Of a DNA stretch of 64,000 nt, positions 24,745 through 37,467 are shown piece after piece. The stretch spans positions 195,832 to 259,831 of the forward strand of contig SJOL01007474.1 of the NCBI GenBank assembly GCA_004794785.1, in the 5' to 3' direction. Position 1 is the first letter of the stretch. Each line of letters starts with the position of its first letter. Source of the stretch: Opisthorchis felineus. Its lineage: Eukaryota > Platyhelminthes > Trematoda > Opisthorchiida > Opisthorchiidae. The notes under the pieces are model-generated. The model made no database searches, had not been told where the DNA came from, and saw only the letters and a list, made by a program, of their open reading frames with translations. The translations under genes and the position numbers were made by a program.

Positions 24745-24950
24745 ACTTGGTCACCCACCCTAACAAACAAAATCCTTCGGTCGACGCCCAACAGAGATTT
24801 AGCTTGACTTAGATGATTGGTTCTCCTGCTGCCTTAAATCTCGACCAACCTCGTAACCTAGTCACTTGGCCTGACGAAGCTTTTGTGTCAAAAGCGAAAC
24901 GTTGCCCAGCAACAAATTTACCGATTGTTACCAAACTTTTCCGAAAAAGG
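24745..24950 (+). repeat. second copy of the PLE terminal region
   Basis: From about 24.79 kb this matches the end of the PLE at 21.35-21.51 kb: GATTGGTTCTCCTGCTGCC for GATTGGTTCCCTGACTGCC, then CACTTGGCCTGACGAAGC onward, nearly identical to the ACCAAAC word. It carries no reverse transcriptase sequence, so it is a severely truncated insertion or a solitary PLE terminal repeat. Its orientation is the same as the 19.5-21.5 kb element and the copies end at the same point. Confidence 0.8.
24871..24913 (+). ncRNA. hammerhead-like module, second copy
   Basis: It has the same CTGACGA, extra A, 7-bp helix with TGT loop and GAAAC as 21431-21460. Here the second hairpin is perfect (GTTGC-CCA-GCAAC), where the 21.4 kb copy ends in GCAAT. 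Perfect helices in both copies suggest the structure is under selection in the active family. The same reservations about cleavage apply. Confidence 0.5.
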
Positions 24951-25435
24951 TCAGGATAAGTTCAGGTATCCCACACATGAACACGAGCATGTGTGTGTCA
25001 CCGTAAGCACAAATATAATACTTTTTGCATAAAGACGTTGTGTCAGACTGTTTGACTAAAAACTACGCCTTCAATTACATGACTGATGTTGAAGTTTTTC
25101 GCAACATTGGCCTGGTTGACAGACAGAGCATCGACAGGAAGTTTGGTGAAATTTCCATGAAAACAGTACACTGCTCTGTACAACCCACAAATTTTATGCT
25201 ACTGAGAGAGGCTCAGAAGACTCTGTGTCAACTTACACAGACAGATCGATGGCTAACAAACTAGTCCGGTTTATAGTCACGGTATTGATACAACCAAAGG
25301 AGTTATTATTAGTACGGGGAGATTTGGAGATTTTAATCGTGATTTTCTCCAGCAAGTGAGACTATTCTGCGGAAAAAAAACTGGGAGAAATCTACAATTG
25401 ATCTTTCCTTATTAATAGCCATCATCAGAGCGCAT

Positions 25436-25505
25436 ATCACGATTTGAACCCTGAAACTTCAAGCTAGCATTTGAAGTCTAAACTGTTCAGCCCCGAGGGG
25501 TTGAG
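25436..25505 (-). repeat. tRNA-like SINE fragment
   Basis: Read on the minus strand, CAGGGTTCAAATCG fits an RNA polymerase III B-box (GGTTCAAATC). Upstream lies TGAACAGTTTAGACTTC followed by a small hairpin, the right order for a tRNA-derived head. Pairing is too poor for a functional tRNA, so a decayed SINE is preferred. Confidence 0.4.
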
Positions 25506-25619
25506 CAGTATAGTCATTAAATCACTTGACCAATATACATCTCTACCGATCCCCCAGTTGCGAGGTTCATATCACCTGGTCACTTGTTGATCGGCTGCCT
25601 GAGTGGAGACTTCTCCGAT

Positions 25620-26980
25620 CGAAGTTGAGCTCACCGTTTGTTTGTAACATTATATTTCGTTTCGTGACTATGTGAGAACAGTAACGCCCACTTGATCATG
25701 ATGCCTCTTGTGGGTATTTGCTACGCTGTTTAGGGAATCAGCCAAATGGGCTAGAACCTATTGCAAGCTGATGGTATAGTAGCTGTTTCTTGGTAACTGT
25801 TCTATCAGCATAATTAGGTTGTTTAAAGAGAGCCAGTTTCGTAACCCCAAACAACCTTTTCTTCGTCCGCAACCGGAGGACATGCCCGAAAACATTCGGC
25901 ATCATCCCACTTTAAGTTTACCAATTGGGCTGAATCGGAAAGACTTATACGGGTTTCCTTCCTACCAAGGATATTCTGTCCTATCTTACATAAAGTGCAC
26001 TATATTACAGAAAATGTTGCACAGCCCTTTGCCCGGAGAATGGCACTTCATACAATTTAAAGTTACCAGATTCTCAAAAACCCGTGCCCGAAATTTGACC
26101 AGGTGGCTTCTCCTAATATAGAATTACCGGTTTTTATCGATACGAATTTCGCCTATCTGTCTATGAAAGTGTTTTAACGTTTTGCTGGAATGTGCATGGA
26201 TAAGGCCCAAACAAAACTGTTTTCCTACGCACCCGAACAAGCAATATCTTATCAGCAGCCATTGCAGTTCTAACAAGGGTGGAGTACAAGATGAGCATTT
26301 TTACCATTTTCCGCTAGCACGCTTCATGTGCGGACAACCATAACTGTCTAGAGATAACATGATTCTTTCCCCGATGGGTATCTCTACCTCCAAAAAGTAT
26401 TGTGTACTTTAGTGGACCTAGTTGCTGAGGAAAACGTTTGCTTCTTTGAAGGACCACGTAGCTGTTCTGAAGTGTGAGACAAGCTGAAGCATATTTGGCT
26501 CCCATAAGTTTAAACCTAAGCGACAATAAAGTAACCACGATTTCTAGATTGAAATCACGTAAAATTTTGTGGGCTTTGGTCATTAGTCTATCTTCACTTT
26601 GGGTTTTCATGAGTTTACCCAATCAGATACAAGTTAAGTAGAGCGTTCTGCTGGTTTTCTTTAAAAAGGAGATCGAAGCGGACGAAAGCTACAAACTGAT
26701 TACACATTTTTCCATCCGGTTCATCATGCAACCAAGTGAGTTTCCTTGGAACCGCACTCTATTTGTGAAGGCCGTAGATATACCGTACCAGTTGCAATGG
26801 GTTGAGGCAGGGTGAAATAAAAATGAACAGTTCATAGAAGAAACGTTACCTGAGGTCTCATATTGCTTTAACCATCCTTTCAAACCTGGATAATTTGTCT
26901 AAAACATTATCCCGAAGAGGTGCTCTTTCCATGACCAACCTGTCCGGTCTCTTTCATTTGGTGACCTTTCAGTGGTTTAT
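25620..26980. other. unrecognised non-coding sequence
   Basis: No supported feature. Open stretches of about 100 codons on both strands (25.8-26.1 kb plus, 26.3-26.6 kb minus) have no recognised domain. Confidence 0.4.
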
Positions 26981-27042
26981 TTTATGTATTTATATGTATA
27001 TGTATTTGTATATATGTATACATATATATATATATATATTTG
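26981..27042. repeat. AT/TATG-rich microsatellite
   Basis: A run of imperfect TATG and TATT units passing into a pure AT dinucleotide tract. Confidence 0.9.
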
Positions 27043-30000
27043 TAATCTGGCCAGAGTTCAGCAACGGCAAAACTAATAACGTAAAAAAAGAGCGACATTC
27101 CACCCGTCTAAAAATATCTTCGTCCGCGCAAATAGATTTGCTAACAATATGCTCTTGTGGATAACGGTGAAAATCCGTTGAATAAATCAAAGAGCAAAGT
27201 TTCACGTGCTCAGTCTCAAGCACAGTGACGCTTATAATAGTGTTTCAAGGGTACAAAATGTCCAACTCTAATAATGGCATTGATTTTTAAACCGACGACA
27301 ACTGATGGTCAGAGAATTGTAGCTTTCAAAATCCTCTCTTAGTTTTTGTTCTATCAACGGTATCAGTAACCTTCGGACTATTCGGACAATTGGCGATTTT
27401 CATGTTTAGTGAAGAAAGATAGGTTCAGATATGATGATTGCCTGTCTGTGAGTTAAAATCTAACAACCCGGTTCTTCAGAAACCTCAAGCAACCCCTACT
27501 CTTACGCCTCCGCTGTCCAGACGTACAAACCTTCTTCAGTCTTTTAAGGAAATCTCTCTGATCAGCTGTACCTGTTTAAGGTTGATTCTAATGCTGCCGG
27601 TACATCCGCAAATTGGAACGCGTATTTTGACGTGATACGTCCACTTGTTTCAGTTGCAGCCTCGATTATCTCAAATTTATTTGTGCACCAATCTCATTCT
27701 AAATCCGAAATCCTTATCGGCAATACTTGTTTTTTTGAAACGGCGCCTTATTTATCAGACCGTACGGACGTGCACATTACACACAACAGCAAGACCACAC
27801 ACATTTGTTCTCCTCGAGTATGGGCCTACTTTTCTTCCCCGACCGAAATTGCTTGTCTTTTTGTTATTTACACGGTCGGGCTGTAGAGATCCGAAGTGAG
27901 TCGGTGATCTAAACTTACCGCCAGTTGTAATAGAGGTTGTCGACCCCAATAGGATTTGTGACGAGGCCGTATCCTGTCTTGATGTATTGAGGCTCGCACC
28001 TGTTAGCCAACAGTACGACTAAAGGTGGAGGACTGCACCCGTGAATCCTGAATAAAGAATACTCGCTTCGTGGTAGAGCTCGGCCTTTAGTGGACAGATG
28101 TTTATTTATTCATATAACCTTACGCAATACTTTTTTGGCTGTGTTGTTGACTACTACGCATGTAACATACTTAACGCCTAGACAAACACACTGATAAATC
28201 CGAAGTCATTCGCTCGACAGAAGATGTTGCACTGAGAAAATGCCCTCAATAAGATGGGCAACGTTCTTGACTGACTCCAGAGCGGGACACTTGATGTCAT
28301 CAACAGACTGATAGCGACATTTCTGCGTGTTACTTTGCGTAAAAACTAGTAACTGCAGCTGGCAGTTTGTTTTCGTGTTCACACTAGTCTACACTTTCTT
28401 CGTTCGACGAACTGATAAGATGCGCACGGTCAGCAGCAACAACATCACAGCAAAATTATCATGATGAGTTCTTGGGAGTTTGGGGAAAATCGATTACGCT
28501 GGCTAGTCATATTCCCCTTATATCTTGATCCTGATTTTTCAACATGTGCCTTGCCACAAAAGATAGCTGTGCTCATAAGCAGCAAACATTTTCTCACGTG
28601 ATTAAATAATATTTCAACAAAACACAACATGAACGTTTTACGACGCGGGTTTATTCTGTAGGACATGAACAATTTTGAATGACATTTTTCGTCAGAATAA
28701 CGGTTTTAAGGGTTTAGAAAGTTGATCAAACGTGATAAGATATAAACTTATAACATCTTCGTAAACAACCTCTTCATTAGCCAGACTGTCCTTCTTCAAA
28801 CATGACAATAAAACGGCAGGACGTAAATTAAAAATATTAAAAGGCATACTCAAGGACAACTAATGAAGATTCGATGTCTGATCAAACATTCGTAAACTGT
28901 CTGGTGGAGCAATGCCTGATATGCTTTGTTGAATCGCCTCATGTACCGCATAACTATGCCGACAAATGTTTCTGAATTTTCTGGTTAGTTCTATCTTAGT
29001 TGATAATAAGGTATTGAAAGATTGTATTTTCGCTTACATAACGAGATTCTTCTTGATTAAGGGTGTATGGAAAGCATCAGACTATAACAATACGAACAAT
29101 TGTTGTAAGGCCTTTTAAAACGTGAACCTATGCCAAAAGACCAGGATGTGAAAAATTCAGGACAGCCTTTGGAAAATATCTACTGTATGCAGCTCAAACA
29201 CTTCTTTTACTGACTTTTGGCCACACATTTTTCAAAGTAATAATTAAGGGTACAATTATAAAGCGGATGTTTGGAGTGTATCAGGTATCTCAGTAGCGAA
29301 AATTTTTGCTACCATCAACTGGTTTGCTCGGCTACTTCTTGTGCTCGCCAAATCATCATTTAGGAAGAGAAATGTTGTTTTCTGCGCGTCCTTCAGAATG
29401 ACGCATAACAAGAGGTTGGGTATGTGTGACTTGGCATAAGAATGTGAAATGGTATTCGAAGAACCTGAGTGTTGTTAATTCGGTCGACTTTCCAGGAATC
29501 CCTCTAGGTGACCCCTTCTGCGTTTGGATGGTGACGTTGAAGGTATGGCAGATAACTGATGTCAGTAAGGTTTATGCCGTTACTTTCCATCTAGAGACTC
29601 CAGGTACCTCTGAATGGTTCTGGTAGTTTTGTGGAAAGTCCTATCGCTGTCCACTTTCGTCCGTTTCACCCTAAGGACTAACCACCTAAATAGCCATTGT
29701 CCAAGGACGATAGAAAAACATCAGTCTCAAGAATTATTCTATCTGAAAGCGATGATAGTCAATTCAGAAAATAAATTCCATGTAACATTTTTGCTTCGTA
29801 ACACCGTCGACTGTCACATCATTAGTTGATGATGCATTGAATAACATCAGGAACGATGTTGCAGAGTCGTATGCACGGAAACAAGTAAATGTAGCAGAGT
29901 TTGGCGAGTGACAATTTCAAATTTTCAGGGTCCACATCAGTTGGCACACTAAAGCACGGAATCTTTATTGCAGCCGAATTACATCTGGTTAAGATTAATC

Positions 30001-31140
30001 CTTAAACAAGCGCAAATAATATTGCATCATTTTGATTCTTACAGAAGGTCCGTGCGCCTGTTTAATGAAAGCAAACACCCACTTTTGCGTACAGTTGGAT
30101 ATCAGTCCGTTTCAAAATCTTTTCTTTGCTGGTGCCTAATAAGCGAGGTAAAAATACGCACACTAACAAAATTTCTATAGTTTGTAAGGTATAAAAACTT
30201 CGACTCAGCGCAGTAAGATGAACCAGGCGTTAGTGGACCTCCAGTGATTGTGAAATGCGTGTATGTTAGTCGGTTTGTGTCGTCAGTCATCTGAAGCTGG
30301 TCAGTTATTTACGAAGACCCAAGTTCCTGCACAGAATAAACAAAAACTCATCGGACCACTCCTGTGACACAACCACCTTTTGAAAATAAAGCTAGTCACA
30401 AAAAGCCCACTAACTGCCCGTAGATCACAGCTGGGATTTTGCAACCGGTGGGTGTATTTGCAGCCTGGAGACTCTTGAGGTGCTGGAGAAATAGGTGCCA
30501 CCACAATAGGGCATAAAACTTCCAAAACGTCGTGGAGCGCCTTCTGACAACAATCCCGAGTTTAATTCTGCACTGCGCTCCAAATTCACTTGAAGCTGCA
30601 ATTAAAACACCCCGAAAGCAGGATGAGACCTGAAACAGGTGTATTCGTCACGGTGCTTTAGTTTGCCTTTTGCGCAATCTTGCGAATTTCTTCGACCAAT
30701 CTTGTCAAAAATACCAAACAGACTACCTTGCTTAATAAAACACAAATGATTTGTCGCTAGATGTTTCTCCCCAGACGGATGCATAACCACCTCTATTATG
30801 CTGAAACAACATGATGCCAAGAGATTTCGGAAAAAAATGTTTGACGTTTTGCGCACATACAGGCATGGAAAACTATTTCGAGAGATCCAGTGAACTGGTG
30901 GCTTTTCCAAAGTAATTGGTAATCATGACTTTGTGAGTCAGTCGTATTTGTCCTTTGTATGTAGTATTGCCTCTCCAGAAAGGCTTAAGGATATGCTGGA
31001 GTCAGAATCCTTTTTGTCCATAGCTTTAGTTGAGCGGTCTTATGATTGTCAAAATGTCCTTCACCGACCTTTCAAAGAACGCTAGACTCAAGCAAACCCT
31101 AGGAGTGGAAACCTCATAGCCATGCCTTACCTACTTGAAG
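27043..31140. other. unrecognised non-coding sequence
   Basis: No gene was recognised. The 27.57-28.10 kb part is locally GC-richer and ends in AATAAAGAATACTCGCTTCG, which could suit an LTR-type terminus, but no paired copy, primer site or gag-pol sequence is present, so I do not call it. Confidence 0.4.
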
Positions 31141-31154
31141 TTAATTACCCATTA

Positions 31155-31535
31155 CAAACTCATGTGACAGGACGTGTCAACCACAAATAAGTCATGGTGT
31201 CGGTCTTTAGCTATAGGACTTAATAGATGAACTTGCACACATTCAACTTGAGTCTCAATTTGAGGAGCGAACGCCTGTCCCGCAGAACAGACGAAAGTGT
31301 CATCTTTACTCCATGGTGAATTCACAATAAAAGTTATGTTATCCTGGAACACTGGTGATAAAAAGACATTACGATCAGTCATACCATTTGGATCTACAAA
31401 AACTAAACTATCGTTAAGACCGGATGTGAAGCAACTCAGACAAGAAGTTTGAATACCCATGCTGTGAGAACCAGTCATCCGTAAAAAAACACTTCCACAG
31501 AGATTTTCACACAGAGGGCGGACCACAGTTAACTG
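31155..31535 (-). CDS. candidate exon, unknown protein
   Basis: An open minus-strand frame of about 125 codons with protein-like composition. It includes CENLCGS, CLSC, SLVFVDPNGM and a later VCSAG, a cysteine spacing that would suit a secreted or extracellular protein. A possible splice acceptor (CTATACACCAG) precedes it. It ends at a TAA, with a weak GT downstream. No domain was recognised. It could be a terminal exon or a chance frame. Confidence 0.3.
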
Positions 31536-31929
31536 GTGTATAGACTATATATATGTATGAACATTTCGCTCCGGTTTGACGTACGATATTTCCTCAGTCC
31601 TACGAAGAGAGAATTTCAGGAGAGAAAAGCATGCTTACATTAAAGAATTTGGGATAGATGTTAAGGCGAATATTGGCTAGTTTAAGCAAAATTTGCACTA
31701 TGGCTAGGCATATTCACAAATTTTACAACAGAGAAATAGACATTTATGATCAGAAATATGGCCGCGTGACTACTGCCAGAATCTCAAAAAGATTAAGCAT
31801 TGACTTCCGCAACGAAGCTGGGCACAGTTTGAGGCTCACCACTAAATTACTTCCAAAAGGGGAAAACTCCCCCAGGTGGCATGTAACTGCTCTTATCTGG
31901 AATTTGCCGATTATATTTATTTAACAGGT

Positions 31930-34440
31930 GGGACACCAAATAAGGGCAATTACCTAAGCAGCTCACTGGTGCATACCATATCCACAAGACTCGGAGTTGT
32001 GCTGAGGGCACCTAGGACTTCGTAAGAGTGGGAAGGTATATGCGATGTAGTATATGTAGCTTCATGGTTGATTGAACTATGTTATTCTTAACAAGAGTCG
32101 CACGATAAATCAAGTTACCCTATTATATTTCTGTGGAGTTCAGAAAGATTGACCCTCTCGAAAGTCACAGTAGGGTGTAGGATGTTCCGAATCTCCCCTC
32201 CACGCACACACACAAAACACACTGGGATAAACTGACTTCACTTGCAGTATGAGGGCACAACTGAAACTAAAACAACACAAAGGAGTCTGTTCCATCCTTG
32301 AGATACATCCCACAAAGGGCTTACGCGTATCACAAGATTCGTCCCCATGTGAGCCGCCTGAGGTTCGCGGATGTCCTAGAGATCAACAATCATCCACCAG
32401 TAAATCGCTTTCGGATCTCATCTATACTTAGAGGTGCAACAAATGGGCATCTGTCAAATTATGGCGAAATGCTGGGGACCTTCCAATCATTCTGGATGAC
32501 CACCTGTTCTGCGCATGTGACACCAGTTTTTTTTTTAATTTCTAGTAAAGCGTAATACAAATAACATTTGTTAGCAAATTAAATTAGGGATAAAATTAAA
32601 ATCAAGTATTTGTCTCTCTGTTTAGGATAGAGAGAACAATCCATGTCGTAATCGGTACCAAGTATTTAAGGGCTACGTGTTAACTGCAAATCCAATGCAA
32701 CATAAAAACATAATTTGTCGCCATCAGATGTTTCTTGGTAAGTTCAAGTGCTAAATGAGACAGTCGACCATCTCTCTCACTAATCATAACCTATTGAACA
32801 AAATCATCCTCCAGTTTAGCTTAGGTTGATACTGAAGATACAAAATATCTTTTTCTGATATGACGTTAACTACAGACAGCAAGAACACACAAATCACAAA
32901 GGGTCCAACACGTTAGCGTAATCTCCGTATTTCCAAAAATAACAGTCCTAAAATAGGAGATATGTATGGTTGTTTAGATATAAGGACTTATAAGAGTCTC
33001 CCGCCAAAATATTTCAGTTTACAGCTGGGTACTAAACTCCGCAGACAGACGATTAAGTGTTGAAGTACAAAATAAGATCGACAAAAATTTTGGGATCATT
33101 CCTACGTGGCTAGTCTTGAACCTAGCAGTGCGCTCTGAAAGCATTTTCTCCAAACTTGTTAGTATAAGTAAAGAAGAGACCTTCTACTGCTAGATTACCG
33201 CAAACTGCATGGACTTCAGTTTGTTAAAACAAACTCCTTAAACGACACCGGTCGGCACCTATCCGGACAGTTTTTATTGGGTTTCATAGATGTACTTGTT
33301 AGATTAACTAGTTCATGATTGGCCGAATTTTCATTGTCGGGCTTTCTTCAGATATGACCTAACAATGGGACGAACGTTATTGTCATTTTCCTCCTGTTCA
33401 CGGACTTCTGTAACAAGATGTTACATCTGCTTTCTATGAACTCGTATTCACTGCTTTACCAGCGTATTTTGTACTGGCAATAAGTTACTATAAAGTAAAT
33501 AAATGTATAGGATAAATATGGACACTCAGGGAAAATAGGCGTTACTGAGGAGTGCACTGGGTGTTACTAATTTTCTTAAGGGCTCGTAAGACTACTAATG
33601 TGCTCCTATGTTCATTCAAGAAGCTCCGATCATCAACATTCGATTCAAGTAGAATAACGAGAAAAACAATAAATACTCCCTGCTTTTTGGTAAAATTTAC
33701 GCGAGTATTCACAGAAAACTTGATTTGAAAACATTAAATATCTCCATTCAAGCAATCTGATTAAAGCTAGTATGGATTACCACAATTTGAGTTGTATTGT
33801 TTTCATTCACAGAGAACTATTTGTTGTTTCATCTGTCCAGTTCATTGAGGCATCTCGGGTCGTGACCACATTCAAACTATGTCACTCAACCTACAGAAAT
33901 TAGTCTTGTAACCGCAGAAGGTGGAATTCCAGCACCTTTGAAAATGTGTGCAAAACAAATCAGCGACCGCCCAGCAGAATGTTACTAATTGATCCATACA
34001 GCTCTACAAAGAAGGAACTACTGCATTCAACAAATCGAAAGAATGTATTCAAAATATGGCAGAGACGGTAGAACGACTCACAAAATACGGCTAATTATTG
34101 ATGCAGAATGCACAGAACAGTGCCGTTGGAAAGCGATCTTTGGATTCACTGTTCATCGGAGGCATAATTTTAACCGGAAACGTTTGCAAATCTGCACTGC
34201 TAAACTAATATGGTTAGTTACACCTATTCCATTTCACCCTATTCCATTTCTTTTTGCATGCCTCACGAAAGTAGAAAGCAGATCAATTCACACTTTGTTC
34301 AGCTTAATAGTTCATTGTGCAGAGGTTATCAGAAACGGTGGAAAGAAGTTTCCTGTGTGCGCTGACTCCTGAGGAGAGGGTCTAACATTTGCAAATATTC
34401 TCCAAATACCACCCAGTGTCTAGCTACCATACCACCCTAA
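31930..34440. other. unrecognised sequence; ambiguous coding-like patch
   Basis: At about 32.24-32.55 kb an acceptor-like CACTTGCAG precedes a stretch open in two plus frames, both protein-like, so no frame can be chosen. A 127-codon open frame at 33.99-34.37 kb has no domain. Nothing else was recognised. Confidence 0.35.
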
Positions 34441-34500
34441 GGAAACACGATGGCTGAGATTCTGGCAGGCTACCAACGGTTAGACAGAAGCAGTCAGGGT

Positions 34501-34570
34501 GCGAGGTTGGGTTTGAACCACGGGCCTTCTGGTCGGTAATTCTACGCCATAACTACTAAGCTACCTCGAG
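34501..34570 (-). repeat. tRNA-derived SINE head
   Basis: On the minus strand: CGAGGT opens an acceptor-like stem that pairs with ACCTCG near the other end. GGTAGCTTAGTAGTTATGGCG fits an A-box, and GGTTCAAACCC (complement of 34509-34519) is an almost perfect B-box. The anticodon arm does not fold well, so it is unlikely to be a working tRNA. The sequence to about 34440 may be the SINE body. Confidence 0.6.
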
Positions 34571-37020
34571 CTCAGCAGTCAACATTAGGCTCCTTAGATG
34601 ATCTTTTTACAGAGGGCAAGCTCTCCCAATATAAGCATCAGTTTTCCATAAATATCAAATCTACTTTCCGTAAAACTTGGCCACTCAGCTGTTCGATCGT
34701 AGTTCGGTATGTTCCTCCTACCCCTTGGAACCATCACTTGGAAAACAATTGCTACCAGAAGCTAGATACTCCTACCAAATTAGAAGTGTATGCTCGTTTA
34801 CCATTGCCGATTTCTGTTGTATCACCTATTATAAAACATCCGTGATGGTTTGTTATCTCAAGTTCCTTACAATTATTGCAAAAAGTACGCATCCAAACAT
34901 AATGTGCTATGTACAGCTCAGTGACATATACCAGACAACCCGGGACTTGAAATCCGCGTTGGTTCATCGTTGAAATACCCTTAACAGTGCGGGGACCCCA
35001 AATCATCACCGTCCAAGGAGACCGATGTATCCATCTTGAAGGGAGTTGGTTGCTGGGTGGAAGCAGCGGCAGTAGTAGTGTAATAGCCCCGCGATATTCT
35101 GACCGGCAGGTAAATGAGTTTAGTTTGCTAACCAGGTAGTTCACTGTTGTCCTTGGATGATAAATCGTAAGAGTAAATCACACAAACATGCTTCAGTTGA
35201 TTACGTTTGTGACAGTCAAATAGTGAGTGTCCTCTGTGACCAACCATTACCTACTACATCTTGGTTTGCACGCTGTTGTGCGCTCACAGAACACAATTCG
35301 ACTATTTAACCTCTACCAATCCCTGCCTAATCCCAGGGTTGATACGAATCAAGCTTCGAGGACCGTCTGTCCTCTTTCTGTATGACATGCCATTCTAGTG
35401 AAAGCAGGTAATACGGCACTGTAAAACGATATAGTGCATCTCCATATCCCTACTGTACTCATTAGGAAAGCAAAATCATGCATTATCAGCAGCGTAAAAT
35501 GATGGTTTCGATATTTGAAACTACACAAGGAAACCTAAATACAAGGAGAACTGGTTCATTTTTGCTCCTGCAGTGAACTTTGCAGTTTTTGACATGATTT
35601 GATGGACGGTGGCTGGATTAGGCTAAACGATGTACATTCTTTTCAAGGTCATCAACGGATGGCCCGCAAACCACGAATCTCGTCCAAAAACTTTACGGTA
35701 AGCTGTCGTGCACTGTATCAAATGAAATGTCTAAGGATAGGTCCTGCTATTGAAAAGACCACTGGCATTATATCTGGCTGATTCTCTTACCTGGTAATGG
35801 GCGAAACATGAAGGAAACAAGTCTAACTTTAGCAGATCATCAAGCACAACTCTTGCGTTGAGCAACGGGCAAATCTTGAAAATGATCCTGGAACTCTTTC
35901 AGAAAGAACATGGCTTAGTGATAGACCTGACACCAAACGTAACATAGATCAACGGAGAATGAACGTAAACTTTACAGTACTTTAGAAGTAGGCAGTTCTG
36001 TGACACAAAAAGTCATAGATTCCTTTGTTACATTTATATTTCACTTTATTTAGTAGGCTTAGGGCAACTGCAGTGGCATCCTAGTGCCCGAAGGGCGGAT
36101 ACATAAACCTTCGGTATCATGGAGTTGTTTGCATGGATGTTCATTATTGAAGAAGGTTTTAATGCTTACCCCGATTCCATTTCTTCCAGTGATTAATAGA
36201 CAAAAAGCCGTCGTTGATTACCACCGGCCCGTAACATTTCCTGCTAAAGCCTCACCGTCCTATATTCTAAAATTCTAAACTTCTAGAGTTGATCGTTTCT
36301 GTGATGGTATACATTTTTTCCAGGTAATGGCGTTATGGCTGAAAAGTTGGAAAACAAGTGCATCAGAATGTAAAGGTGGAGGTGCGGTCCCAGTGATTCG
36401 TGCGTCTTTGAAGTGACACTATAAAATTCACGTTAGTCGGTTAGGCAGCAGACATACTGTTTATCGCGACATTGTGACCAACCAGCTCTAGCTGCAGCCA
36501 CGATAAGTTAGATGGACGAATCAATGTGGATGTGGCAAAATATGGATTTACCCAGGTTGTTTATCATAACACTGTGCGTTCATGATTTTTCTTAAGAAAC
36601 AGTTCACAGAAATTCAAGCCAAAACTGTATTTCAACGTTGCTGAATCAAATAACCCACGAAACATCCATTATATATAGCGCACTTTCCCAAAGTAAACGT
36701 CGACATAGGGGCTTTGGTGCATAGTGACCGATAGATGTGTTATCTGCGGGGTGCACCGCTACACAATCAATGTCGAGCGGATTCAGTATTCCTCCTCACC
36801 AGTGGCTGCATTCGTAGGTGAGAAGTTTACCCACACTCTCGTAAAATGGAGTGGATTGCGCAATCTAGCAGCAAACGAAGACTGATCTAACAATCAAAGG
36901 CCACACGTGCGATGTGGAAAACGTAAAAAATTTTGGCGTATGGAGACGCGAGATACAGAAACAAGCTTCTGGAAGCATGGTACTCCACGGCGGATTCGAT
37001 CAACTGATGCACTGAACTAG
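34571..37020. other. unrecognised non-coding sequence
   Basis: No supported feature. The short frame ending near 34973 contains YQTTRDLKS, faintly like the PLE endonuclease motif YIGQT-x-R-x-L, but the flanks do not match. Confidence 0.35.
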
Positions 37021-37467
37021 ATCCTGTTTAAGCACCACTGCATGCAAAGAACCAACATCCTAACCAGAATACTCAAGGAGAGCCGAATGTCGGCTCCACA
37101 AACCAAGGAGCAAGGAACTACTTGGAGTCGGATCAACAAAGTCACAAGCATAAACCCAGAGGGGTCAAGGACAGGGGTCACTCCAGCATCGACCAGAGTA
37201 CGAGGGCAGGGGAAACCAAGCTCAAAGTCCACGTGGTCATCGATCAATCAGGACGCAAGATAACAGAATAACCAGTGGAACCGTCCGACCAGAAAACTAA
37301 TCGTGATTGAAGGTCAGCCCCGACTAGCAGCACGTATATTAACACACACGTAACACTACTCAACGCACAAGCACCGACCTATCGCTAAGCTCCACCAGGC
37401 CCCCTAAGAAAACACTGATGACGCCACCTCGATTGGTGCTGAAACGTTTGCAATCAAACTGCCCAGC
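37021..37467 (+). repeat. probable terminal region of another PLE-like family
   Basis: This is an A/C-rich stretch with few T residues on the plus strand, like the tail of the PLE at 21.03-21.43 kb, and it ends in a CTGATGA-hairpin-GAAAC-hairpin module. The sequence differs from the 21 kb element, so it would be a different family. No reverse transcriptase remains upstream. Confidence 0.4.
37415..37459 (+). ncRNA. hammerhead-like terminal module
   Basis: CTGATGA (37415-37421), then C, then a bulged five-pair helix G-C-(C)-ACC with GGT-GC and loop TCGATT, then T, GAAAC (37441-37445), and a hairpin GTTTG-CAAT-CAAAC. The layout parallels 21431-21473 with a different sequence, including the non-pairing bases beside the core. 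No cleavage triplet and no stem I are evident. Confidence 0.4.

Noticed and set aside
27570..28100. Possible solo LTR with AATAAA signal
   Set aside because: No matching second copy, no TG...CA ends with a target duplication, and no primer-binding site were found.
34850..34973. Faint PLE endonuclease similarity (YQTTRDLKS)
   Set aside because: Only about ten residues resemble the YIGQT region. Flanking residues and the expected cysteines and histidines do not match, so chance is as likely.
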